A DNA stretch of 64,000 nucleotides from Mesocentrotus franciscanus. Its lineage: Eukaryota > Echinodermata > Echinoidea > Camarodonta > Strongylocentrotidae. Both the position numbers and the translations under genes were made by a program. Shown here piece by piece: positions 12,801 through 25,400 of the stretch (the first letter of the stretch is position 1; the number at the start of each line of letters is the position of its first letter). The notes beneath the pieces are model-generated. The model was not told the DNA's origin and did not search any database. It saw nothing but the letters and a program-made list of their open reading frames with translations. Location of the stretch: the NCBI GenBank assembly GCA_037976565.1, contig CP137686.1, positions 28,659,458 to 28,723,457 on the forward strand, read 5' to 3'.

Positions 12801-13430
12801 GGTAATCTTCAAACCATATATGAACGATGGAAGAAGAATTCATTCAAAATGACCCTGTTTTGTAGCATTCTTTATTGCATCCATTCAGTACAAATGAAAA
12901 ATCATACATCTTCATTTTGAGTATATACATCCATGTTATCCGTTATAAATTTATAATTGTTATTTAAAAAAAATGAGAATGATCCTATTTCAATTTTTGT
13001 TTGGATTTTAATCAGTAAAATTTGAACTTTGAAATGGGCTTTCAAACGCAAGTTCTGTACGAGCTATATAGGGCCGGGGGAGCTTGGGGCATATATATAT
13101 ATATAGTCAACTGAATTGATGTACCGTATAGAATATACCGGCTTTCGATTAGGCTTAAAGGGATTTAATTTAATGCAAGGACGAAATGTGGACAAGTCAG
13201 ACATGATTGGCTTTACATTCTTTAGAAATATGTGAGAGGAAGAGATGATACGGTACTCGCTTGTATTATATAAACAGAAATTCATTTTTCACCTATAAAA
13301 TGTATAGGCCCTACTCATAAAAATAAAGGGTTAACGTTAAGTTTTCTAATCTTTAGCAATTAAGCTAGTGTCTCTGATTTGAATGAAATATTGCTTCAGA
13401 CCATGATCTACATCATTAAACAAAAAGTAT
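9892..13430. other. Non-coding stretch, no gene seen
   Basis: No open frame above 75 codons shows a domain. The segment at 11,340-11,800 is richer in CpG than its surroundings and contains TGCGCATGCGC at 11,533-11,543, which matches the general form of an NRF-1 site. Without an adjacent exon I do not call a promoter. A TA-repeat lies at about 13,091-13,105. Confidence 0.4.
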
Positions 13431-13434
13431 AGTG

Positions 13435-13565
13435 ACCTGCAGTGTCACAAATAAGCTAGTATCAAAATATGCTCATTTGACCGTAATTAAATGGCAAATG
13501 CCTATAAAACCCCTGAGCTTCGGGGGTTCTGCCCCCTGGACCCCAACTTGCATGGCCCATGCAAT
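13435..13565. repeat. Fragment related to the 39-kb hAT interior
   Basis: Words such as AATATGCTCATTTGACCGTA, ACCCCTGAGCTTC and GGGGGTTCTGCCCCCTGG are reverse complements of the repeated module inside the element at 38,990-41,088 (for example TTACGGTCAGATGAGCATAT). This is a second, diverged genomic copy of that module. Confidence 0.6.
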
Positions 13566-14246
13566 TAAGCCAATTAACGCTCCGCTCGCTATATATACGC
13601 TCTACCTGATCGTAAATACTTTAGCCCCTCCTCACCCCTGAAGCTGATAAGCTTTCTTTTAAATTTCATCCTATATAGGCCTATCCAATGTTTAACTGTT
13701 TTGGAAATTTTTTTTTCACTTGACCTATTTGGTGTAGGTTTTCTCGTACCATACTATAAAGTTTATATCGGCGGAAACGTCACAGCTGCACTTCTATCGG
13801 GAGAGGGCGCAAATCTCTTTGTGAGTACCTCTCGGAGCGCATACATGTGGCCCGACAGCATATCCAATTCAATGGTTTTATTCATTTCAAGTAAAACAAA
13901 AATACTATCCTCCCATGGTTGCTCCTTGTCATTGATGGTCAAGGGCTCAGAGAATACCTAGTATAACATTTTAGTATAAATTGTCAAAGCCAAATATAAT
14001 TATCAAGAAGCCAAGGTACGATGTACGATGATTATAACGGGCAAACCGCCCATGAAGTGAAATAAGGCATCTGATCTGAGCTTCGTATGATAATGTTCTT
14101 TCTTTGTTTTGTACATGTGCATGTATTTCTGTTTTTATGCGCTTTGTACTTAATGAAAAGGCGTTTTATAAATGAAATATTAGTATTATTATAAATATTC
14201 GCGATAATGTAAGTAGGCCTATTATTGAACATACTGCTCATGCAAA

Positions 14247-14410
14247 TATTTAGTGATTTCAAGAAAATGAGTATTATGCAAAATCCCAGATGTATGTTAG
14301 GGACCCGTTAAAAGAACTACCGGCCAGGTATTTAGTGATTTCAAGAAAATGAGTATTATGCAAAATCCCAGATGTATATTAGGGACCCGTTAAAAGAACT
14401 ACCGGCCAGG
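14247..14410. repeat. 82-bp direct tandem duplication
   Basis: Two adjacent copies start TATTTAGTGATTTCAAG and end near ACTACCGGCCAGG. They differ by about one base (GTATGTTAGG against GTATATTAGG), so the duplication is recent. Confidence 0.9.
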
Positions 14411-14759
14411 ATTCAATGGGGATCGAGGGACCAGGTGGGGTGGTAACTTGAAATAGTGGCAATTATAGGCATATCCAGGGTGAGGCATTGGCATTTATTA
14501 TAGCTAATCAATCCCAATCCCATCTGATTGCTATATAAAATGGAAACAAGAAACTTTTCTTAGACTAGGATGAGGAAGGGGGGCCGTACACTTCGAATCC
14601 CCAGGCGTGGTATATGACGTATAAATATTTGTTTCTCTAGTCTTTATCAGTCATTCTCTTTCTCTCTTCATTGGTCATTACTTTTATTTTGCCTTATTTC
14701 CATTCTTTTCTCCTCTTCTATTTTCATATTAAAAAATAATAAACACACAGTTCAGAGAA

Positions 14760-15025
14760 GAAAAAAATGACGACGACAACGGCAATAACAACAACAACAA
14801 CATTAATAACAATGGCAGTGCAGAAAACACCATCATGCACCACTACCACCACCACCTCTACCACCACAAACAACTGCTGCAACACAAGCATCACCACCAC
14901 CACAAACAACAATTAATCATGAACGCCGCCACCACCACCGTCACCACCACCACCCCAAACAACAACGATAATAACATCACCATCATCATCAACAACAACA
15001 ACAATAGCAGCGCAGCAATAATTAT
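14760..15025. repeat. CAA/CAC trinucleotide-rich tract
   Basis: Interrupted ACAACA and CACCAC repeats with a few CATCAT units. Open frames on either strand (poly-His/Asn or poly-Val) are products of the repeat and are not called as genes. Confidence 0.85.
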
Positions 15026-16639
15026 CAACTTATAATTTACAAAAGACTATTATAAGACTCACGGAAATAAATTACCTGTCGTGCATAATTGAAAAGTTTC
15101 CACTATCTCCCCCTCGTCCCTCCCGTCTCTTTCCTTTTTCTCGTCTCTGAACTTTTCTTGATTTCTCTTTACAGTAACTAGCCTATATTTATACTAAGTT
15201 TTATTTATTTATCTATTTTTTTGTTTTAGCAAAAAATGATAGGAAGAAAATCATACTCTAAACACATAAACAATAGTCTGTTGTACTGAAACCCGCCCGG
15301 GGGGCAACTCGCCTAATACGGTATACGGGGATGTGCCGCTCTAATGGGTTAATTTTTAGCAAAAAATCCCTTAACATATGGGGTATGATGTTGTGCTGCA
15401 AAATCCCTAAAAGTGCCCCCACTTTTCAGATTTTTATGGGTTACTATTTTCTTCAGGATAATATATCTCACCCAAATAATTTCACTTTTTCATCCGAAGT
15501 CCTCGCCGATGTTTAAAAGAAATTAGAGGAAAACAAACAGCTGTAACTGGGAAAGCTGTTTCTAAGTAAATTAAGGTATGTGAAAGTGTAAATCATTCAT
15601 GCTTGAATGGGAGTTCCTATAATAAATGACCCTTAAAAGTGGAAATGGGTTTAGACGCTTCAGCCGCACACCCCCGTCCAAACCAAATCTGAGTAGTACA
15701 CCCCGGGGAAACTCGGAAATTCACAACTTCTACATATGTAATTTTATTGAGTAGAATCTATAGATCTCTATCCATGCATCCACACTCCAATCATTGAGTT
15801 TGGCAGCTAGGGATCCTGAAAATAATTATCATGAACGGTAAAACTCTTTTACATCAAAAGGCATAGAAATAAAGAAGGAAACTTATGTGAAATAATATAT
15901 GAACGTTAATGGTATTTTTCAGTATGTTATCTCTCTTATTTATGTGTTGATTGATACTGATAATGTTACCTTTCTGTTACTATAGTGTTAGGCTATATGA
16001 TAAGATTTTCTGTATGTTTTTAAAAATTTTATTTCGCGGACTTGATGAAAATCAGTCTCCTTGGCTGATTGATTGTTTTACCTTGAATTCAATTAACATT
16101 AAGTTCAAATGAAGGTTAAGGTTAAGATGGTTTAACAAGCACCTGCCAAGTATCGTCAGCGCCAGCATGCGCATAAGCAAGCTGCCACAGCTCATTTGCA
16201 TAAAGATGAGACTATTCTCCTCATCACTGTTTTGAAGAGGAAAGGCGAAAATCCGGGCAGATATCAGAATAAAACCAACCTTTTTACAGAAAATCTTCTC
16301 TCTAAAGGGTGATTATATCTATAGTATTATTGTTTTTAGTATTAAATGGTGTTTATTTTCTTTTATGAAGTAAATATCGTCAGTTATTGTTAAAATAAGT
16401 TATTGTTTAGTCGAATACCAGCCCCATATGTGGCATTCTGTGTTAGTACACTCGCCAATGTGCAATACATGTCTTTGAATTCCCTTCAAAATAGAAGGAG
16501 ATACCTCTCTTTAAGGCATGGTTATTGATTTAATAAATGCAGTGTATAGTTGTCTGATATTTAATAGAACATTTTTTAGCATGAAACATATATTTATCAA
16601 ATATAGATCTAGATTAGATCTAGACCCTAGACTAGATTA
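15026..16639. other. Non-coding, no gene seen
   Basis: Contains a GC-rich patch near 15,285-15,320 and a related CCCCGGGG patch near 15,700 that may bound an old repeat. No exon recognised. Confidence 0.4.
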
Positions 16640-17532
16640 GGGTGTCTGGACGATTTTTCAATTTTCCCTTTTGGATGGTTTTTCACCTTTATGGTTGGAT
16701 AATTGAAAAAATTATTCACTCAGAATAATACATTTCAAATTTCAAGACTCACCGATGTTTCTATCAAAAGTTACAGCCCCTTCAATTCCCTACAATATTC
16801 ATCCTCTTTTTTGTCAGAATCAACAAAAAAGACGTACACGCAGAGTTATGTTGTTTTGCTAAATTTTGCAAAACGGCTGAATTGCGCAATATGCAAGCGT
16901 ACACATACGCGTGCAAGCGTACGCGTGTTGCTTAATTGCATGCGCAACTCAAGGCGATCGGCAATCCATTGTCTTCAATGGGCACCCACTTCCGGGTCTG
17001 TACACACGCGGTCCGATGCATATTCATGTGCAGATTTTACGCGCTATCACCATGGGTTCGGCCGGCGCGGAGCTCACGCCACCCTACTTAGCTGATCCGA
17101 AAAATGTGGGGAAGGGTATTTTCAAACTGTAATGGCTTGTGATCCCTTGGGGCTAGCAAAAAAATAAGTGCTGGGATATTTTCCTTACGTCTAGCCTTAC
17201 ATAAGCCTGGGGGGCTCGGTTCAGGAAAGTGGCAAAGATCGGAGCTACGATGGAAACGATGTTTAAATCGCTGTTTTGATCAAGATAGTTTTAGAATTCC
17301 GAAGTGAGCCCCTTTGGGGAATATGGAGAAAAACCTGCTCTTTCATATGACACCTCATTTATTGAGTTTCACCTTCAGGATCACGAGCGATTTAGGTTTG
17401 AATTTTGATTTGGTGATAAAAACATTGACAAATTTTGCATGATTTCGCAATGTAAGTAGACTGCATAGGGCTGCGTGCAATCTCTATGGGAAGGATTTTA
17501 GCACACAACATCGGGTGCGCGATCAGACACCC
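16640..17532. mobile_element. Candidate terminal-inverted-repeat element
   Basis: The left end begins GGGTGTCTG and the right end closes CAGACACCC; both lie inside TAGATCTAG-rich flanks. The interior is locally CpG-rich (16,880-17,070). A 130-codon open frame at 16,703-17,095 has no recognisable domain and no conserved start context. The inverted ends are only about 10 bp, so the call is tentative. Confidence 0.35.
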
Positions 17533-17744
17533 TACCTAGATCTAGATCTAGAAATAGAATCTAGCATATATTATAGAGTTTAGAGAGTCAATGCTAATGC
17601 GTATTGACCTCTAGCACTGCACTACGTGCTAATAGGCAGCAATTGCACACATGAATAGTCAATACACAAATAACACACAAATGCACACAATGATGCCGAT
17701 GTGGCTATAAGCAAGTTTGACAGTAGACTCACGATTTTAATTTT

Positions 17745-18002
17745 TAAATTATTGTTTCTAACATCGGTGAGTTGAAAAAATTGTATTTTACCGCTATTTA
17801 GGTGGCATCAATTGTCACTTAAGTACCGATTAAATTATTCTTTGTAACATCGGTGAGTTGAAAAAATTGTATTTTACTGCTATTTAGGTGGCATCAATTG
17901 TCACTAAAGTACCGATTAAATTATTCTTTCTAACATCGGTGAGTTGAAAAAATTGTATTTTACTGCTATTTAGGTGGCATCAATTGTCACTAAAGTACCG
18001 AT
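17745..18002. repeat. 86-bp tandem repeat, three copies
   Basis: Copies start at 17,745, 17,831 and 17,917 and share AACATCGGTGAGTTGAAAAA and GGTGGCATCAATTGTCAC. Copies 2 and 3 are almost identical, while copy 1 carries several private substitutions. Confidence 0.9.
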
Positions 18003-19330
18003 TTTGAGTGAAATCAGTTGAGTTTTGTACAGTGGTGTTTGAAATGTTGAGAATCAATAGAACAGGTTTTAATACATAGCCAGGATAGTAATGCAGCTAT
18101 GTGTGGAATCTAGACTAGATTCTAGACCTGTAGAATCTATTTCTTTTAGTTTTTTTTTTTTACTTTGTTTAAACTTTAAATTAATATTTCAATAAGACAA
18201 TAGCACTTAGTCTTTGACATGTTTACTCTATGCATGCACACTCTGGAAGAATGTGAAAATGGTCTCGTACTTTGGAAGAAAGTGGTAATGGAGAAAGTCA
18301 CTGAGATTTCATCATTTTCAATAATTTACATTTAAAACGATTGAAAGAAAAAAGAAACCACTTTTAATTTAGCACCTGGCTTAAAGGTTTGCACATACGG
18401 ACAAGAATTTACTATCTTTTTGAAAATTTATCATGATTTTTTAAAAACTTGGCCTTATCTTGCTGTTCCTGTTAATATCCGTTAACAAGTGAGTGGATGT
18501 TGTCAGTTACAATGATGGACTGAAGGTGGCAAATGATCTGATTTATGTAAAGGATTGTCAATATGTGAATTTTCCTTTTTTATTAAGGTGTTCATGATCC
18601 AATATCTAGTAAATATATTCATGCTTATCAAGAAATGTGTCAAATTGTGTTTACATCTTATCATGTGTAAAATTTGATAACTGTTCATCACCATGTCTAT
18701 TCAAGCATTCACTTTAGATAATTTATCACCAGGGGAGAGATTTTGATAATTTTTTTTACCAAGCTTAACCTACAAAATATTTATTCAAGTAAATTTTAAT
18801 TATAAAGAAATGAATATCACTTGATTAATCAAGGCTGTTATATGTCTTTTTCATTTACCTCTTTCTGCAGGATATTTAAACCTTCTGCCACTGATAAATG
18901 CCATGTTCACAAGTCACCTTCTCTGTATCTCAGGGACAACTTGATCCCATCAATAGCTTTGTATATACTTTTGAGGAAAATAAGTGTGCATATTTATTAT
19001 TTTGACCTCTGGATGATATCAAATTAAAGTGAAATAGGAGATAAAAGCCACTTAACAACAGTTTTCAAAACATCTTTTCGATTTTGTTAACTCTTGAAAT
19101 AGTCACCTGAAACATTCATGGAATTTACCAGCCCAGATGTGTTTTGAAACACCACTCGTTAATTAAACGTAGTGAATGTTTTTTGCAATTAGAGTTTATT
19201 TAGGGAATGCATTCCTAAACTCCCAAGTTGGCTTTTCTGCATAATTCTGTGGGTGGCTTGGATGATTATTAATTGATGTCTGGACTGGAATAGAGATCAG
19301 CTTGTTTTATTGAGAAGGTTGGAGATATCA
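18003..19330. other. Upstream flank or 5' intron of the PABIR gene
   Basis: No coding exon is evident. A transcription start for the downstream gene may lie here or further upstream; I see no TATA box with a convincing initiator. Confidence 0.35.
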
Positions 19331-19384
19331 TCCATTGTTTGAGCTGGATTGGTCAGAGGGAGTCCACCTTGGTCTTATAGCTGG

Positions 19385-19396
19385 ATGGCCAGATGA
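19385..19396 (+). promoter_or_regulatory. Short uORF just upstream of the PABIR start
   Basis: ATG GCC AGA TGA ends five bases before the main ATG at 19,401. A second upstream ATG at 19,393 opens an overlapping frame that ends inside exon 1. If the leader includes this stretch, both would tend to reduce initiation at 19,401. Transcript evidence is absent. Confidence 0.4.
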
Positions 19397-19400
19397 AGAA

Positions 19401-22400
19401 ATGGCTGCCGCTCATAGTGAAGCAAACAGCGACACAGATTCTCCCGAAGAGAATCGCATGGATGTGGGTCGCCCTGCCACCCCTAGTCCTATCAGCGTGA
19501 GGGAAGAGGGCACGCTACGCAGGTCCAACAGTGCACCCATGTTCAATGGACCAAACATGACGTAAGTGTACACCATTAAAAAGTAAAAACTCTACAAACT
19601 TATTTAGCTGTTTAGGCTTAAAAAAGAAAGTATGTATACCAGCCTGTGTACAGATTCCAGAACCTGCTTGCTTGAGTCATATTGCATGAGTCATATTGCA
19701 TGAGTCATAAGTTGTGTTTGAGAGGGAATTGATGATTCATGGAACTGTAAATATGGAAAATGAAAACTTTCTATTCTCCAAATCTGGATTAATAATCAAA
19801 CTGCAGATCAAGTATTGGTAAATGAAATTTACAAGAGTTTCTAATTATGACTTGATAAGTTTCACATATTTTTATTTACTCCATTTTCGTATACCAATTC
19901 TTGTATGAATATGTTTAAGACATTGGAATTTTGAAGCCACATGAAATTATATTACACATGTACAGTGTATTTCTCGTGTGAATTACTGAGTACATTTCCT
20001 CATTTCATGTGTGGTGGTGGCGTAATGAGCAAAAACTTTTTTGGGGGCAAACAAAAATCTGCATCACCACCTGACAAACAATTTTCCAACAAACGCATAA
20101 ATAAGTATAATTTACAAAAAAGTGAGAAAAACCCGGAAAATCATGTCATTTCAGCAACATTTGTAAATCGCTGGTATCGAATTAGAAATAAACCATGTTT
20201 GATTTTTTTTTTTGGGGGAGGGCCCCTTCCCATCAGTACGCCAGTGACTGGTGAGTCAGTATAATCCTTTGCTGCATTGCTATGGGCTGTACCAGTCGTT
20301 CCCACTATGGAATGATATTCAACTGTATGATGCGTATGAATTATCCTTTGTTATTGTTCTAAAAATAAAATGTATTTCTTTCTTCACGACAGCGATGATT
20401 CCCCAGTTTTTCAACCAATCAGAGAAAAGCCTCGGGTGCGTAGGATGAGCGCTCAAACAAGCAATGGAGCTAAACCAGTGAGTGCTGCAAACCTTTCTTT
20501 GCATTATGTGAATCTTTTATGAGTTTGGAGCCCTTGTGGAATTTACACAATTTTCATGCATCCAATTTCCGAAACTTTCTGGTTCTGTAGTACATTGAGA
20601 GTTTGTTGATTGAACTTGTAGAAAATTCTAACTGAATCTAAAAGAGTGTAAAACAAAGCCTTACATGTCCTGTTGATCTACAAGAATCTTCCACAGCAGA
20701 TTATTACCGGTAAAATAACATTTTTTATTTCATGTTTACAGAAAAAACTGATTATTACTAATTCAATAACAATTGTATGATTTCATGTGTTCAACTAATT
20801 TCCACATGTTATCTATAGTTAAATAACATTTATATGAAATCTTATCACCAGCAATTTTCCATAGATTATCTCTAATGAACAAACTCTGTTTGGTTTTTCT
20901 TTGTGAAGATGTCTGTTCCTGTGAGGATACCTTCAAGGGTTACTCAAATCAAACAGGAAGAAAGCTTGGATATCAGAAGCAAAGAAGCAGAACATGAGAG
21001 GTAAGATTAACAATCATCAGAGGCATCCATCCTTAAAGAGTATCTGAGTAACCCAATTCCCATACCTTCCAGTCTTTAATCATTCAATAACATCACATAA
21101 TTGCTTGAAGAAAGTTCAGATGATGTATGCTTCTTTCATCGGTCAATATTCTTAAAACTATTCAGCAAGAAAATTATGTAGGTTTTTTGAAGAATAAGAT
21201 ATTTGAAGACTGAGTGAATAGGATTAGATGATAGTGATGAAAATTGTATTGAGAGATAGTTATAAATACATATAAAGCACAATAAAGCATACTCCCATCC
21301 AGTGTGTATGGAGGAATAACCATAGGCCTTGGAAAATTCATTTAACTTTTATAGGTGATGCTGAACTTCACAAGCACTGAATTGTTTTCAATAGATTAAT
21401 TGGTTAAGAGTATGGGTAAGTGTAATTATCAACTGATTTTATTTTTTCTCTACAGGGAGGTCAGGTCTGCATTTAGGATGAGTCAGTCTTGGGATGAACT
21501 ACACTTGGTAAGTCTCTAACCCATAGAATCAATTTTATAACATCTATTATATCCTGCATCAAAAATGTATTGGTTTTTGATTGGTTGAGAGCTCATCATG
21601 TGACCAGAAATATTCCAATTATTTTAATGTTGCTCTGAAATTTTTGATGCAGGATATAAAACAAATATACCATGCCTTCTTTTCGAGGTACTGGTTAAAA
21701 CTATGGGCCTCGGTGACTCAAAAAGAGTCACCTCAAGCGCATAGTTTTAACCAGAACCTCTCAAGACAGTGTATATTTGTATACTATGCAACAAATACTC
21801 TTTTTTAAATATGACATAATATGCCTTAGTCAGACATAAGCTTCTCTTGTTGTACATGTCATTTTACGCCACTCTGAAGGATGTCATTATATATACAAAT
21901 TTATGTTTATTGGTTGTAGGGCTTGATGAGGGAGATTATATGAGGGGATACATGGTATCGTGTTATAATTGTGCCAAAACGATTCATTTATGCTGTGATT
22001 GACTCATGACTCTACATACCAACAGCACAGATTGTTCCTATTGTCTAATTTTCGTCCATTACTTTCTTCATTTAAAAAAAGCACCCACGCATTGAAAACA
22101 AAAAATTGGCCTCTATGTTAATTTTTACCTGAAAATGAAATTGATGACATGATTTCAGTAAATTAATAATCATTAGGAAAGCTTAAAAAATGTTAGTGCC
22201 CAGGATTTAAAAACTGCATGCAAAGTTTAAGAACATGATTAATTAATTTTGTGGTATTGTTGTTTGTTTGCAGGATGAAAGCATCAAAGCATTACGATCT
22301 GAGCCTCGGTCTGAGCCAAGATCTTGTATATCAGAACCATTGAGTATTATACCACCCACGCTACCATTTGTAGCTTCATCCCCTTCACCAACCAGAGCAG

Positions 22401-25400
22401 GCAAGGTATGTTCATGTCATTATGAGGATAGTGATGATGGTGGTGATGATTGTGGTAGTGGTGGTGATGATAGTGGTAGTGGTGGTGATGATGAATGTGG
22501 TGATGATGATTGTGATAGTGGTGGTGATGATGGTGGTAGTGATGATGATGATGGTAGTTGTGATGGTAGTAGTGGTGGTGATGGTGACTATGATGATGAT
22601 GGTATTGGTGGGGATGATGATGACGACAGTAGTAGTGGGGATGATGATGATGATGATGGTAAAAGTGGAGGTGATGATGGTATTGGTGGTGATGATGATG
22701 GTGGTGGTGGTGATGATGGTGGTGGTAGTGGTGGTGATGATGAAGGTGGTGGTGACAATTGTGATAGTGGTGGTGATGATGGTGGTAGTGATGGTGATGA
22801 TGGTAGTAGTGGTGGTGATAGTGATGGCAGTGATGGTGACTATGATGATGATGATGGTATTGGTGGTGATGATGATGGTGGTGGTGGTGATGATAGTGGT
22901 AGTGGTGGTGATGATAAAGGTGGTGGTGTCGATTGTGATAGTGGTGGTGATGATGGTGGTAGTGATGGTGATGATGGTAGTTGTGATGGTAGTAGTGGTG
23001 GTGATAGTGATGGCAGTGATGGTGACTATGATGATGATGATGGTATTGGTGGGGATGATGATGACGACAGAGGTAGTGGGGATGATGATGATGGTGGTAT
23101 CGGTGGTGACAATGATGGTGATGATGGTAGTAGTGGTGATGACAGTGGTTATGATAATGTTAATGATAATGATTATTGTAGTACTGGTGGTAGTATGGTG
23201 ATTATGCAGATGATGATAAGTGAGGCACAATGGTAATAATAGTAAACAATGATGATTAAATATCATCGGGCATTCAATATGATGATATTTAGGTACATGT
23301 AAGGAGGAGATTTTTGCATTGTTATATGATCATGATTTCTTTCTTTATCATGCAGTTTATGAGGCATAATATATTCATCACTTGTCAGTTTTATTCAACA
23401 CTTTTTATCCTCTCCCTCTCTGTCTCTCTCTCTATCTCTTAACAGCAATGTTTTTCACCTCAGATATCAATGAGGAGTCCTTGTATGTCACCCAGTCCCA
23501 ACCCTAGTCCTACCAGGTCTACCTTCACTAAACGTAGCATGAGCCCTGTACTCAGACCAAGCTCTCTTGCATCCTCACTCAAACGCAAATGTAAGTACAA
23601 TCAAATCTCATAACCCATTGCCTACAGGAATCGGACGTTTCCTGTATTACATCCTATGGGAAGAAGGGACTTTGGTATTCAATTTGTGAGTAAAGAATTC
23701 CTAATGCTCTTTAAAGCAGTTTAAGGTAGGGTACTTCAGATTTATGTATACTGCCATCTGCTTCTCACAATGTTTCCATGTGTGGATAGCCATGTCCCAC
23801 AATGCATCACAACTGCATGATACGTGAATGATGATGTTTGTAAAGGAACCTGAAATCGCTCTATGTACGCCTTTACTGAAAGATGGTGCAATTGAAAATA
23901 CATTACAGCAGTGGTAGCGATGTTGGTAAAATACCCTTCCTTTAAGGGAAGGTTGAGTTCTGGGAAAGGTGAAAATCATTTGTGAGCAGTGTTATTAATT
24001 TGCCCGATGCAATGCTTTAAAGTTCACTATTTTTCACAGCTTTGCCCATCTTTGGGAACACATCCCCCAGTCTGACAGGGACCTTTGTTTAGAAACAAAT
24101 GTAAACCTAATTCTTAAGGCTCTTCGTGACTTATTTTGCGTTATGTCACCAATTGATAACGCCTTTTAACACAAGATTGACACCCAGTTTTTTTTTTTAA
24201 ACTTCTTACGACCTGAACAACACATGATTATTTTATATTTATGATCTCATGATTTATCTTTTGCATTTTGCATTTTTCTCGTAATTAATTATATATATCT
24301 TATGGCATTTATGTATATTGTGTATAGTTAAGTATTATACCATCAACTAATGAGGAGAGCCTCCTACAGAAACTCAGTTTCTTTTGGTAATCCTCAGGCA
24401 TTAGTTGATGGCTTTTTTCCTGTTATTGTATTTATTATTGTAATTCGTTCTCTTATGTTCTCTGTTATTGTTATACTCTTTATGTTCCTGGAAATGAAAT
24501 AAAATAAAATAAAAATAAAATATTCTGTTTTACGTTAATCTGGAAGAATACCATCAAAAACAATATAGATGATAGTGAATGTGTACCCTTCAAGAGACAG
24601 TGTTTAAGCTTACTTAGCTTACTCAACCAAAACTCACTAATGCTGTGTTTGACCTTGACATATTTGACCTTGCCATAAATGACCTTGATGTTTAATGACC
24701 TTGACATGTTTGTCTTTGATATTCAGATGATAGTGATGGGGAATGCACACCTTCTAAGAGGCAGCTCCTTAGCTCTCCTATCCACCCAAGCTCACTCAGG
24801 TATGTGCTCTAATTCCATTCTCAAGATATCCTGGCCAACTTTATTTGAAATAATTCTTCTGTTTCTGATTGTCCAACTAGCCCTTTTTTCCAATCTGTAT
24901 ACAAGACTGAAATCCAGTAATAGCTTACATGTATATCCATGAATTAATAAGTCAATTCATCCAAAATGTCAGGTAATCGCTTTCTGTATACAGTCGAGAA
25001 TAATTGAAGAAGAGGCTTCTCACAGTGAAGCATCAAAAGTACCAACTCTTAGTTAAATTTGGACTTGGTATATTGGATAATGTACATGTATAAGCAGGGC
25101 TCGAAATTAGCGGTTGCCTGGGTGCCATTGACCACCTAAAACGCCACCGGGCAACCTAAAAGTCCCGTCTTGGGTGCTCGGCTGGCAACCAAAAAAAAAA
25201 AATACCCAGCAATATAAACCATAAACCGTTTAAAATCGTATACCCAAATTTGGTTCTAAATAACTCAATCCATACCTTACTGTGTCGTGCGTAAGTAAAA
25301 CACGTAAATTTACGCGGGTGCAGAAAGGAGCGTAGGGACCGAGTTTTTGGCCGTCGATTTTGTTTGACTTTTGATGGATCATTAGCTGAAACTAGACTAT

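Noticed and set aside
13888..14200. Possible SINE tail near 14,150-14,200 (GGCGTTTTATAAATG)
   Set aside because: Resembles the SINE 3' end but has no head or body, so the boundary cannot be supported.
16703..17095. 130-codon plus-strand frame
   Set aside because: Low-quality composition, no domain, and it lies within a candidate transposable element.
22412..23266. Long open frames on both strands across the GAT/GGT array (poly-Thr/Ile and poly-Val/Met)
   Set aside because: They are products of a three-base repeat and have no start context or domain. Only the frame continuous with PABIR exon 5 is discussed.
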